Of a stretch of 64,000 nt of DNA, positions 43,650 to 51,918 are shown one piece after another (position 1 is the stretch's first letter; every line of letters starts with the position of its first letter). A program made the position numbers and the translations under genes. This DNA comes from Rhinopithecimicrobium faecis (GTDB taxonomy: Bacteria; Bacteroidota; Bacteroidia; Sphingobacteriales; Sphingobacteriaceae), in NCBI GenBank assembly GCA_017942165.1, contig JAGKSB010000008.1, positions 62,001-126,000 of the forward strand. The letters are read 5' to 3'. Under the pieces are notes generated by a model. The model did not search any database and had not been told where the DNA came from. It saw only the letters and a program-made list of their open reading frames with translations.

Positions 43650-44580
43650 GGGAAACGTAGTTTTGAGGGTTGTCGGCCGTAACTTTAGAAACGAAAATAT
43701 CATGCATCGTAGGGATGATTTCTGTTACCTGCTGTATGTGAATCGTTGGAATCAACGCTATAAGAACCTCGTTTAAGGTGAAGTTTTTATTTATCTTAAT
43801 TGTTATATTTATCTCATCTTCAAAGATTTTAGATCCTATAGTTTCGTAGAGCTCTGGCTGGTTGACTGCGGGGGAGACACCCGCGATTGGGAGGTAAGTG
43901 ATGCGGTATGTCTGGCTGCGAAACTGATCTTTAATCGCCTTGACAGAACCATCTAAGATTTTTTTGGATTTATTTATAAGCGCAATATTATCACAAAGTT
44001 CTTCCACGGACTCCATGCGGTGGGTAGAAAATATAATGGTGGCACCCGCCTTATTCAAGGCTAATATCTCCTCTTTTATAATCGATGCATTAACGGGGTC
44101 AAAGCCAGAAAAGGGCTCGTCGAGAATGAGTAATTCAGGCTCATGTAAGACCGTTGCCACGAACTGCACTTTCTGCTGCATCCCTTTGCTGAGGTCTTCA
44201 ACCTTCTTATCCCACCAGGACTCAATGGCTAACTTTTCAAACCAATATTTAATTTTATGTAAAGCCTCAGTTTTGGAGAGTCCTTTGAGTTGTGCTAAAT
44301 AGAGAATCTGCTCCCCAATTTTCATTTTCTTATATAAGCCCCTTTCCTCAGGAAGGTAACCTATCTGGCTTACATGCTTCGCTTGTAGGGGCTCTCCTTG
44401 AAATAAAATCTGACCCGAATCCGGCGCTGTAATTTGATTTATAATACGTATTAATGAAGTTTTTCCAGCTCCATTAGGTCCTAATAGACCAAAGATTTTT
44501 CCTTTGGGAATTTCCAAGGATACATCATCCAGCGCGCGGTGTTCCGCGTAATCTTTGACAATATGCTGTATAGATAACAT
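43642..44580 (-). CDS. NatA-like ABC transporter ATP-binding protein
   Basis: This 312-residue ATPase drives the permease encoded just downstream. It shows Walker A GPNGAGKTS, the Q-loop region IGYLPEERGLYKKM, the signature LSKGMQQKVQ, Walker B LLILDEPFSGFDP and the H-loop FSTHRMESVE. The PEERGLY and FSGFDPVN sequences are typical of the NatA branch, and the extra C-terminal 80 residues also fit NatA. The 150-bp gap to engB is non-coding and holds the promoters of both divergent genes. Confidence 0.93.
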   Translation of the reverse strand: MLSIQHIVKDYAEHRALDDVSLEIPKGKIFGLLGPNGAGKTSLIRIINQITAPDSGQILFQGEPLQAKHVSQIGYLPEERGLYKKMKIGEQILYLAQLKGLSKTEALHKIKYWFEKLAIESWWDKKVEDLSKGMQQKVQFVATVLHEPELLILDEPFSGFDPVNASIIKEEILALNKAGATIIFSTHRMESVEELCDNIALINKSKKILDGSVKAIKDQFRSQTYRITYLPIAGVSPAVNQPELYETIGSKIFEDEINITIKINKNFTLNEVLIALIPTIHIQQVTEIIPTMHDIFVSKVTADNPQNYVSHA

Positions 44581-44696
44581 AAATAAAGGGTGTGATTTAG
44601 GTTAAAAAAATGTTACAATAAGTAATAACTACCTAAAAGTACTAAAAATTTACTAGCTTAAAAACATTTAATTAGGTCTGCATTATCAATGTGAAC

Positions 44697-44726
44697 TTGA
44701 GATACACCAAATAAATATTACCTTTG
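44697..44726 (+). promoter_or_regulatory. engB promoter, implying a leaderless mRNA
   Basis: TTG (44697-44699), a 19-nt spacer and TACCTTTG (44719-44726) match the consensus. The ATG begins only 4 nt after the -7 box, so transcription should start at or next to the start codon. Confidence 0.7.
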
Positions 44727-44730
44727 TGCT

Positions 44731-45381
44731 ATGCTAATAAGAAAAGCCGAATTTGTTTGTAGTAATACAAGAGTAGATAAATTGCCACCGGCAACGTTAC
44801 CGGAATATGCCTTTATCGGACGATCCAATGTGGGTAAGTCCTCCTTAATAAATGCGATGTTAGGGAAAAAAGGGTTGGCGAAGACCTCACAAAAGCCTGG
44901 TAAAACACAGTTAATCAATCACTTTATTGTGAATGATGAGTGGTATTTAGTGGATTTGCCGGGATACGGTTTTGCGAAGACTTCGAAAGCTAATCGCGAA
45001 GCTTGGGAGAAATTTATACGCCGTTATTTAACGCAGCGAGATACCTTACAATGTATATTTGTACTTATAGATAGTCGCCTAGAGCCACAGAAGATAGATA
45101 TTGAATTCTGTTGTTGGTTAGGGGAAAATGGATTACCTTTTATGTTGGCGTTCACCAAGGCTGATAAGCAGTCTGCAGTGAAGTCGGATATGAATATGGC
45201 TAAATTCCGCCGTTCATTAGGCGAGTATTTTGAGGAAATTCCTCCATGCTTTTTAACATCTGCAGAATTGAAAACTGGAGGAGAGCGTATTTTGGAAACA
45301 ATAGCTGATGTGAACACGCGTTTTGTGCTTCCTGAGGTTGAGGAGACAGACTACCCTGATTTAGAGGATTCTAATTATTAA
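44731..45381 (+). CDS. engB: Ribosome biogenesis GTPase EngB/YsxC
   Basis: This 216-residue essential GTPase is needed for 50S subunit assembly. G motifs are clear: G1 GRSNVGKSSL (about 34-43), G2 region KPGKTQLINHF, G3 DLPGYGFAK, G4 TKAD and G5 TSAE. The N-terminus (MLIRKAEFVCSNT) fits homologues, so the ATG is well supported even though it sits 4 nt from the promoter's -7 box. The UbiA-type gene starts 5 bp after its stop, forming a two-gene operon. Confidence 0.95.
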   Translation: MLIRKAEFVCSNTRVDKLPPATLPEYAFIGRSNVGKSSLINAMLGKKGLAKTSQKPGKTQLINHFIVNDEWYLVDLPGYGFAKTSKANREAWEKFIRRYLTQRDTLQCIFVLIDSRLEPQKIDIEFCCWLGENGLPFMLAFTKADKQSAVKSDMNMAKFRRSLGEYFEEIPPCFLTSAELKTGGERILETIADVNTRFVLPEVEETDYPDLEDSNY

Positions 45382-45386
45382 GAAGA

Positions 45387-46241
45387 ATGAAAAAATACCT
45401 ATCATTAGTACTTTTTGCGCATAGTATATTCGCTTTACCTTTTGCTATTATAGGATTCTTTTTAGCGATAAAGACTACAGACTATTCATTTGAATGGTCT
45501 TTGTTTTTATTAATGCTTTTCTGCATGGTTACAGCTAGAAATGCAGCGATGGCATTTAACCGCTATTTAGATCGGGATATTGATGCTGTCAATCCACGTA
45601 CAGCCATGCGCGATATTCCTGCAGGGCGTGTGTCAGCGAATGGTGCACTGATATTCACCCTTGTGAATGCGGCACTCTTTATCCTGGCGACCTATTTTAT
45701 TAATACAATCTGCTTTTACCTATCACCGATAGCGATTTTTGTGGTTTTATTTTATTCCTATACCAAGCGTATTACGCCTCTTTGTCACCTGGTGTTAGGT
45801 ATTGGATTGGGCTTGGCTCCTGTAGGAGCCTATTTGGCTGTAGCAGGGGCTTTTCATATCGTCCCTGTATTTTTTGGGCTTGCCGTTATGTGTTGGGTAA
45901 GTGGCTTTGATATTATTTATGCTCTACAAGATGAAGAATTTGACCGGGAAAATGGGTTAAATTCCATTCCAGCATGGCTTGGTGGGAAGGGCGCTTTACG
46001 GCTGTCATCCGTGCTCCATGTGGCATCCTTTATCTTTGTGCTGCTTCCGGTATTTTATATTTCCTTAAGCTGGTTTTATTATTTAGGCTTAATATTCTAC
46101 GGATTTTTATTAATTTACCAACATCGCATTGTTAGCCCTACGGATTTGAGCCGTGTAGATCGTGCTTTTATGACGACAAATGGCATAGCCTCAGTTGTTT
46201 TTGCAGTTTTCTACCTCTTAGATCTAGCATTTTTACAATAA
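45387..46241 (+). CDS. UbiA-family aromatic polyprenyltransferase
   Basis: This 284-residue membrane enzyme attaches a polyprenyl chain to an aromatic acid. Both Asp-rich motifs of the superfamily are present: NRYLDRDIDAVNPRTAMRD (about 58-76) and DIIYALQDEEFDREN (about 175-189). They chelate the Mg-diphosphate. Eight or nine hydrophobic helices are visible. It resembles the UbiA-like (MqnP) group rather than MenA, so a role in menaquinone synthesis by the futalosine route is possible. No other quinone gene is nearby to settle it. It is transcribed with engB. Confidence 0.87.
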   Translation: MKKYLSLVLFAHSIFALPFAIIGFFLAIKTTDYSFEWSLFLLMLFCMVTARNAAMAFNRYLDRDIDAVNPRTAMRDIPAGRVSANGALIFTLVNAALFILATYFINTICFYLSPIAIFVVLFYSYTKRITPLCHLVLGIGLGLAPVGAYLAVAGAFHIVPVFFGLAVMCWVSGFDIIYALQDEEFDRENGLNSIPAWLGGKGALRLSSVLHVASFIFVLLPVFYISLSWFYYLGLIFYGFLLIYQHRIVSPTDLSRVDRAFMTTNGIASVVFAVFYLLDLAFLQ

Positions 46242-46329
46242 TGCAACGGAAAGAAAATAGAATTTATTTATAAATAATTATTGTCTTTCGTCTTAGAATT
46301 ACTTTTATTTGCACAAATCATTAAGATAA

Positions 46330-48852
46330 ATGGCTAAAAATTTACTCATCGTAGAGTCTCCAGCGAAAGCTAAAACAATAGAAGGATATTTAGGTAAAGA
46401 CTTTCTTGTGAAGTCTAGTTATGGGCATATTAGAGATTTAGTAAAAACGGATGACGCTATTGATACTGCTAGAGACTTTCAACAAAAGTATGAGGTCCCT
46501 GCGGATAAAAAGGCTGTAGTCAGTGAGTTAAAGAAATTAGCTAAGCAGGCTGAAACGGTATGGCTAGCGTCCGACGAGGACCGTGAGGGAGAAGCAATCT
46601 CCTGGCACCTTTTCGACACCTTGGGCCTAAAGGAAGAGAATACCAAGCGTATCGTCTTCCATGAAATTACCAAGCCTGCCATTTTAAAAGCTATTGAATC
46701 GCCGCGAGGCATTGATTATAATTTAGTAAATGCACAGCAAGCACGTCGTGTCTTAGATCGTTTAGTGGGATTTGAACTTTCGCCAGTTTTATGGCGAAAA
46801 GTAAAACCTTCTTTATCGGCAGGCCGCGTACAGTCTGTCGCGGTACGTCTGATTGTTGAAAGAGAGCGTGATATCAACCGCTTTAACGCCGAAGCATCGT
46901 TTAAGATTGTGGCACACTTCAGCACTGGAAACGCTAGGGAATCCGTAAAAGCAGAATTGCCTCAGCGCTTTGCTAAAGTTGAAGATGCGGAGCAGTTTTT
47001 ATCCGATTGTAAGGAAGCCCTTTTTCAGGTACGTAGCCTCGAGACTAAGCCCGCAAAACGTGCTCCTTCAGCACCTTTTACAACCTCCACATTACAGCAA
47101 GAAGCTTCTCGTAAGTTAGGTTTTTCCGTAGCGAGAACTATGCAGGTAGCACAACGCTTATATGAATCTGGACGCATCACTTATATGCGTACAGACTCCG
47201 TCAACTTGAGTGATACCGCAATAGAGGCGGCAGAATTAGAGATTAAGAACGCTTATGGGGATCAGTACCATAAGATGCGAAAATATAAAACCAAGGCTGC
47301 TGGTGCTCAAGAAGCCCATGAAGCCATCCGTCCTACGTATTTCTCGGATCATACCATCGATGGCGATGCACCCGAAAAACGCCTGTATGAATTAATTTGG
47401 AAACGTGCCATTGCCTCTCAAATGTCTGAAGCAGCATTTGAAAAAACCATCGCTAAGATCGCTATCTCCACACGTAGTGAAGAGTTAACGGCAGCGGGTG
47501 AGGTGATGAAATTTGACGGTTTTCTAAAAGTATACTTTGAATCTCCGGATGATGACGCTGACAATGCCAGCGATGAGGAAGATTCAAATACCTTATTACC
47601 TCCTTTGGCGGTACAGCAGGAGCTTTCCTTAAAGGAGATGTCCGCAACAGAGCGCTTTTCGCGCCCTCCAGCAAGATTTACCGAGGCTTCTTTAGTAAAG
47701 AAATTAGAGGAGTTAGGGATTGGTCGTCCTTCTACCTATGCGCCAACGATCTCTACGATTCAAAATCGTGGGTATGCGGTGAAAGAGGAACGTGAAGGTC
47801 GCTCCAGAGATTTCCGCGTGTTAACGCTGAAAGATGCACAGCTATCGGCTGTCGTGAAAACAGAAATTACGGGTGCTGAGAAATCAAAACTATTCCCCAC
47901 AGATATTGGGGTCGTAGTAAACGATTTCCTTGTAGAGCATTTTCAAGGAATTGTAGACTACCACTTCACCGCAAAAGTGGAGAAGGAGTTTGATGAGATC
48001 GCACAAGGGTTAACGGATTGGACGCATATGTTACGTAACTTCTACGGGCCTTTTCACGCTGAAGTGGAAGATACCATGGAAAATGCGGAACGTGCCACCA
48101 ATGAGCGCGAATTAGGGGTAGATCCTGCTACAGGGAAGCCTGTATCGGTGCGTATCGGAAAATTTGGTCCTTTGGTGCAAATCGGCGCCCAGGATGATGA
48201 AGAAAAGCCACGCTTTGCCTCCCTTAGAAAAGGTCAGATGATTGAAACCATCACCTTTGAAGATGCTATGGAGCTGTTTAAACTCCCTAAGAAGGTGGGT
48301 GAATTTGAAGAGAAGGAAATGACGGTAGCTATTGGTCGATTTGGCCCTTATATCCGCCATAACTCCGCATTCTTCTCCCTACCTAAAGATTTAGATCCGT
48401 TGGATGTTACCCAAGAGCAGTGTATTCAGATTATCCAGGAAAAGCGCCAGAAAGATATTGAAAAAGTCATTCGTGTGTTTGAGGAAAATGCGGAAGCACA
48501 AATTGAAAATGGCCGTTGGGGACCTTTTATCCGCTTAGGGAAGCAAAATATAAAAATCCCGAAAGGCACAGAGATTGATAGCATAAGCTATGAAGATGTG
48601 CTGAAATGGGCTGATGAAGACCCTAAGGGTAAAGCGAAAGCTGCCAAAGCTGTGAAAGCGAAAGCTCCAGCTAAAAAACCTGCTGCAAAGAAAACTACGA
48701 CAGCGAAGAAAGAGCCTGCAGCGAAGAAAGCAACAGCAGTAAAGAAAGCAACGACAGTAAAGAAAGCAACGACAGCGAAGAAAACAACAACGAAAGCCGC
48801 AGCCACGAAAGCCGCAGCCACGAAGAAAACAACTGAAAGCAACGCGTCGTAA
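46330..48852 (+). CDS. topA: DNA topoisomerase I with histone-H1-like lysine/alanine tail
   Basis: TopA relaxes negative supercoils by cutting one strand. The 840-residue type IA enzyme has an N-terminal TOPRIM domain (LLIVESPAKAKTIEGYLG, acidic triad in SDEDREGE) and the active-site Tyr285 in YMRTDS. GIGRPSTYA is in the core, and C-terminal topo repeats carry IGRFGPYIR and GRWGPFIRLG instead of Cys4 zinc ribbons. Residues from about 764 form a low-complexity Lys/Ala/Thr tail like histone H1, partly built from 18-bp and 15-bp DNA repeats. An acidic insert (DDDADNASDEEDS) lies near residue 420. A TTG and a TTTATTTG box lie upstream as a possible promoter. Confidence 0.96.
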   Translation: MAKNLLIVESPAKAKTIEGYLGKDFLVKSSYGHIRDLVKTDDAIDTARDFQQKYEVPADKKAVVSELKKLAKQAETVWLASDEDREGEAISWHLFDTLGLKEENTKRIVFHEITKPAILKAIESPRGIDYNLVNAQQARRVLDRLVGFELSPVLWRKVKPSLSAGRVQSVAVRLIVERERDINRFNAEASFKIVAHFSTGNARESVKAELPQRFAKVEDAEQFLSDCKEALFQVRSLETKPAKRAPSAPFTTSTLQQEASRKLGFSVARTMQVAQRLYESGRITYMRTDSVNLSDTAIEAAELEIKNAYGDQYHKMRKYKTKAAGAQEAHEAIRPTYFSDHTIDGDAPEKRLYELIWKRAIASQMSEAAFEKTIAKIAISTRSEELTAAGEVMKFDGFLKVYFESPDDDADNASDEEDSNTLLPPLAVQQELSLKEMSATERFSRPPARFTEASLVKKLEELGIGRPSTYAPTISTIQNRGYAVKEEREGRSRDFRVLTLKDAQLSAVVKTEITGAEKSKLFPTDIGVVVNDFLVEHFQGIVDYHFTAKVEKEFDEIAQGLTDWTHMLRNFYGPFHAEVEDTMENAERATNERELGVDPATGKPVSVRIGKFGPLVQIGAQDDEEKPRFASLRKGQMIETITFEDAMELFKLPKKVGEFEEKEMTVAIGRFGPYIRHNSAFFSLPKDLDPLDVTQEQCIQIIQEKRQKDIEKVIRVFEENAEAQIENGRWGPFIRLGKQNIKIPKGTEIDSISYEDVLKWADEDPKGKAKAAKAVKAKAPAKKPAAKKTTTAKKEPAAKKATAVKKATTVKKATTAKKTTTKAAATKAAATKKTTESNAS
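48738..48819. repeat. Short in-frame tandem repeats coding for the TopA tail
   Basis: An 18-bp unit AGTAAAGAAAGCAACGAC occurs twice in tandem (48738-48755, 48756-48773). A 15-bp unit ACGAAAGCCGCAGCC occurs twice (48790-48804, 48805-48819). Both keep the frame, so the tail can change length by slippage. Confidence 0.88.
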
Positions 48853-48878
48853 GGTTTAGTAAGGTTTAGTAAGGTTTA
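48850..48878. repeat. Three tandem 10-bp units starting at the topA stop codon
   Basis: TAAGGTTTAG occurs twice and is followed by TAAGGTTTA. The first TAA is the topA stop codon. The 10-bp period puts TAA into all three reading frames. Confidence 0.9.
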
Positions 48879-48884
48879 TAACAA

Positions 48885-49298
48885 ATGAAAAAAGATTTAC
48901 CAGAAAATAAAGTCGCTAATATTTCTATCGCAGTGGTATTAGAGGGGGACAGTGCTACAGAGAATTTTTGGAATGTCTATCTGATTAACGAGAAAGATGA
49001 AAAATTAGATACTGTAATGATCACCTCTAAAGGCTATGGGGAGCTCGAAGGAAAGCCTGTGATGACCTCTACCTTACGTCATGTTATTGGGGATGTGGAG
49101 CCGCAGAGTTTTGTTAAAGTGGAAGCGATAGATTCCCAGGTATTTGGCTTGACAAATGAATACTGGTTGAGCTTTTATATCAACCAGACGATATACGATA
49201 AAAAATATATTTTCCTGCCGGAAAGTATTGTGGATGAAAATTTAATTAAAATTCCTTTGGTAAATAAACCAGGAATCCTAATTGGAGGTTTAAAATAA
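48885..49298 (+). CDS. Conserved Bacteroidota protein of unknown function
   Basis: I do not recognise a named domain in this 137-residue protein. It is soluble, with no signal peptide. It is rich in predicted beta strands (NISIAVVLEG, NFWNVYLINEK, TVMITSKGYG, EYWLSFYINQ, KKYIFLPESIV) with a VNKPGILIGGLK end. Its ATG lies 32 bp after topA and its stop directly abuts the cmk ATG (TAAATG). It is therefore translated with cmk and probably belongs to the same operon as topA. The conserved-looking composition and tight spacing argue for a real gene. Confidence 0.8.
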   Translation: MKKDLPENKVANISIAVVLEGDSATENFWNVYLINEKDEKLDTVMITSKGYGELEGKPVMTSTLRHVIGDVEPQSFVKVEAIDSQVFGLTNEYWLSFYINQTIYDKKYIFLPESIVDENLIKIPLVNKPGILIGGLK

Positions 49299-49988
49299 AT
49301 GCCAGCGAAGACGAATTTTGTAATTGCCATAGATGGATTTTCATCTTGCGGTAAGAGTACGGTTGCTAAAGCTTTAGCCAAGGAACTCAATTTTGTATTT
49401 ATAGACTCTGGAGCGATGTATCGCGCAGTAACGCTATATTTTCTTCGTAAGAACATTGATTTTTCCAACCTGAAGGAGGTGGACAGCGCGCTGTCGAAAA
49501 TTCAAATAGACTTCGTGCCCAATGGAAGCAATACGGAGATCCATCTCAATGGTACGGATGTGTCTGCAGAGATTCGTCAGATGTACGTCTCCGAGCAGGT
49601 TTCTGAAGTCGCAGCAATAAAGGCTGTACGCGTGGCGATGGTCGCACAGCAGCAGCTCCTAGGAGCACGACGCAATATCGTGATGGACGGCCGTGATATT
49701 GGGACCACAGTATTTCCTGATGCAGACTTAAAATTATTTATGACTGCCGATCCTGAGATTCGTGCGCAACGCCGCTTTATAGAGCTTCAGGCTAAGGGTG
49801 AGCATACAACGATGGAGGAAGTGCGCGCTAATTTATCGCACCGCGATCTAATAGATAGCACGCGGGAGGAGAGTCCTTTACGTCAAGCTGATGATGCTTT
49901 AGTCATTGACAACTCCAACTTAAGTCAAGAAGAGCAGCTAAACCTTGTGATCGCAAAATATCAGGCTATCAAACTTCAAAACGCTTAA
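49299..49988 (+). CDS. cmk: Cytidylate kinase Cmk
   Basis: Cmk phosphorylates CMP and dCMP to the diphosphates in pyrimidine salvage and recycling. The 229-residue protein has the P-loop GFSSCGKST, FIDSGAMYRAVT for nucleotide binding, MDGRDIGTTVFPDA, the lid region AQRRFIELQAKGE and RDLIDSTREESPL. The length is normal for the long-type bacterial enzyme. Its ATG follows the previous stop with no gap. A strong terminator closes the topA-unknown-cmk run. Confidence 0.96.
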   Translation: MPAKTNFVIAIDGFSSCGKSTVAKALAKELNFVFIDSGAMYRAVTLYFLRKNIDFSNLKEVDSALSKIQIDFVPNGSNTEIHLNGTDVSAEIRQMYVSEQVSEVAAIKAVRVAMVAQQQLLGARRNIVMDGRDIGTTVFPDADLKLFMTADPEIRAQRRFIELQAKGEHTTMEEVRANLSHRDLIDSTREESPLRQADDALVIDNSNLSQEEQLNLVIAKYQAIKLQNA

Positions 49989-50005
49989 CGAATTACGATA
50001 TACAG

Positions 50006-50039
50006 AAAAAGCCTCGAGACAACGCTCGAGGCTTTTTTG
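50006..50039. terminator. Bidirectional intrinsic terminator after cmk
   Basis: AAAAAGCCTCGAG / CTCGAGGCTTTTT is a perfect 13-bp stem with a 6-nt loop. It lies between cmk and the convergent aminotransferase gene. Confidence 0.92.
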
Positions 50040-50101
50040 TTTTTTAGTGTGCGCTAAGCGCTCGCAGAACGAGTCCGCGTACTATTTTCCTGAAATACAG
50101 C

Positions 50102-51298
50102 TTATTGTTTTCCCGGGTATACTTCCAATGCTTTTTCTAAAATAGCAACAGACTTCGCTAAGTCTTGCTCATTTAAGACATAGGCTAAGCGTACTTCGTT
50201 AAATCCTGCACCTGGAGTCGAGTAGAATCCCGTTGCTGGAGCCATCATCACCGTTTCGTTTTCATAGCTAAAGTCTTCTAACATCCATTGGCAGAATCTG
50301 TCAGCGTTGTCAATCGGTAACTTCGCTACCACATAAAAAGCACCTCCTGGATTTGGACAGAAGACTCCTTCAATCTTATTTAAACCTGCAACTAAGGTGT
50401 CCCGACGCGCTGTATATTCAGCTGAAACAGTTTCAAAATAAGAGTCTGGCGTATCTACGGCAGCTTCAGCAGCAATTTGTGCCACTCCTGGAGGCGAAAG
50501 GCGCGCCTGAGCGAACTTTAATGCTACTTGGTATAATTCCTTATTCTTCGTAACTAAACAGCCTAGACGAGCGCCACAAGCAGAATAACGCTTAGAGACA
50601 GTGTCGAATATCACGACATGTTGTTCCAAACCAGCTAAGTGCATCGGAGAGATAAATTCACGGCCATCGTAACAGAATTCACGGTACGCTTCATCAGAGA
50701 ATAAGAATAGATCGTATTTGATACAGATTTCCTTTAAAGCTTCTAATTCTTCCCGTGAATACAGGTATCCTGTTGGGTTATTAGGGTTACAAATGCAGAT
50801 CGCTTTCGTTTTCTCGGTGATAACTTTCTCAAATTCGGCGATAGAAGGTAGCGCAAAACCATTGTCAATATAAGACATAATTGGCTTTACTACAATATCC
50901 GAAGAGCAAGCGAAGCCGTTGTAGTTTGCATAAAATGGCTCAGGAATAATAACTTCCTCCCCGGGATTTAAACAAGCCTGCATAGCAATGGTAATGGCTT
51001 CAGATCCACCATTCGTTACTAAGATGTCCGAAGGCTCAATATCATAGTTTAATTTATTGTAATAGCTGGCTAACTTCGTTCTGTAAGAACTCGTTCCTTC
51101 AGAGGGCGTATAAGCCCATACTTTAAAGTCTATATTTTTAATCGCATCCAACATAATTGCTGGCGTCTCAATATCAGGTTGTCCGATATTTAAGTGATAG
51201 ATTTTCTTTCCTTCTTTCTTAGCCTTATCTGCAAAAGGAGTAAGTTTTCTAATAGGAGAGGCCGGCATATTGTGGCCTTTTTGTGAGATTGATGGCAT
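50102..51298 (-). CDS. Class I/II PLP-dependent aminotransferase (aspartate aminotransferase-like)
   Basis: This 398-residue cytoplasmic aminotransferase has fold-type I landmarks: LNIGQPDIETP at the N-terminus, TNGGSEAI, NPNNPTGYLYS, SDEAYREF, the PLP-binding lysine in TVSKRYSACGARLG, and the substrate-carboxylate arginine in FNEVRLAYVL. The subgroup resembles the AspC-like enzymes that convert aspartate or related amino acids. The exact donor cannot be fixed from sequence. It has its own -7 box and is separated from DUF1573 upstream by a terminator. Confidence 0.9.
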   Translation of the reverse strand: MPSISQKGHNMPASPIRKLTPFADKAKKEGKKIYHLNIGQPDIETPAIMLDAIKNIDFKVWAYTPSEGTSSYRTKLASYYNKLNYDIEPSDILVTNGGSEAITIAMQACLNPGEEVIIPEPFYANYNGFACSSDIVVKPIMSYIDNGFALPSIAEFEKVITEKTKAICICNPNNPTGYLYSREELEALKEICIKYDLFLFSDEAYREFCYDGREFISPMHLAGLEQHVVIFDTVSKRYSACGARLGCLVTKNKELYQVALKFAQARLSPPGVAQIAAEAAVDTPDSYFETVSAEYTARRDTLVAGLNKIEGVFCPNPGGAFYVVAKLPIDNADRFCQWMLEDFSYENETVMMAPATGFYSTPGAGFNEVRLAYVLNEQDLAKSVAILEKALEVYPGKQ

Positions 51299-51325
51299 GA
51301 TTTTGTAATTGATATTTACCTAGCA

Positions 51326-51333
51326 CAAATTTA
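51326..51333 (-). promoter_or_regulatory. -7 element of the aminotransferase gene
   Basis: TAAATTTG on the minus strand matches TAnnTTTG, 27 nt before the ATG. No clear -33 TTG was found. Confidence 0.45.
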
Positions 51334-51373
51334 GAAAAATAAAGATAGAAATCTTGAAAAATTAAGGACATAA

Positions 51374-51400
51374 AAAAAGGCCACTTTAAGTGGCCTTTTT
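51374..51400 (-). terminator. Intrinsic terminator after the DUF1573 gene
   Basis: AAAAAGGCCACT / AGTGGCCTTTTT is a perfect 12-bp stem with a 3-nt loop. It is symmetrical, but on the minus strand it directly follows the DUF1573 stop. Confidence 0.9.
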
Positions 51401-51416
51401 TATAAGTTATCTGCGA

Positions 51417-51800
51417 TTATTCTACGATTCCTTTTATATATAAGGATTTTACGGGTGTCTTTGCATTGGAGCTTACAGTAAAGCTTTTTGTAAATGGCGA
51501 TACAGTAAGTGCGTCAAAAGTTACCTTTATAACGCCGGATGCACCGGGTGCGATGGCAGCCTTAGGGAAGTCTGCAACGGAGCAGCCGCAAGTAGACTTC
51601 ACCCCTGAAAGAATTAAAGGATCCGTCCCTGTATTGGTGAATTTAAACTCATATACTGCAGGGACACTTCTTTTGATAGTTCCAAAGTCATGCGTTTCTT
51701 TTTCAAATTTTATCTCTGCATTCTTTGTTTGCATAGCTGTGAAGCCTATAAATGCAAAAATCGCTGTAAAGAGTATAATTAACTTTTTCATATTTTTCAT
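51417..51800 (-). CDS. DUF1573 family exported protein
   Basis: This 127-residue protein has an N-terminal signal (KKLIILFTAIFAFIGFTA) followed by a single Ig-like DUF1573 domain. The domain includes EIKFEKETHDFGTIKR, FKFTNTGTDPLILSG, STCGCSVADFP and the VTFDALTVSPFTKSFTVSSNA strand. DUF1573 proteins are widespread and exported in Bacteroidota, with unknown function. The conserved CGC in the loop could form a disulfide. A second ATG three codons in (51791) is an equally good start. The gene is monocistronic. Confidence 0.88.
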   Translation of the reverse strand: MKNMKKLIILFTAIFAFIGFTAMQTKNAEIKFEKETHDFGTIKRSVPAVYEFKFTNTGTDPLILSGVKSTCGCSVADFPKAAIAPGASGVIKVTFDALTVSPFTKSFTVSSNAKTPVKSLYIKGIVE

Positions 51801-51918
51801 TTTAATAATTTTTTTTAAAAGAGCAAACCCTTTTAATGTGTTGCTGCTAATTCTAACTTTTAGACATGTAAAAATACCAAAAGATTAATCCATTTAAAAA
51901 TAAACCACAGAAATATTA

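Noticed and set aside
43650..43703. 18-codon N-terminal extension of the ABC permease
   Set aside because: It lies entirely inside the ATPase gene, whereas the ATG at 43649 gives the usual ATGCATAA overlap and a family-like N-terminus.
48588..48842. Long antisense frame opposite the topA tail, rich in Ala, Val and Phe
   Set aside because: It is the mirror image of the repetitive Lys/Ala/Thr codons of topA and has no independent features.
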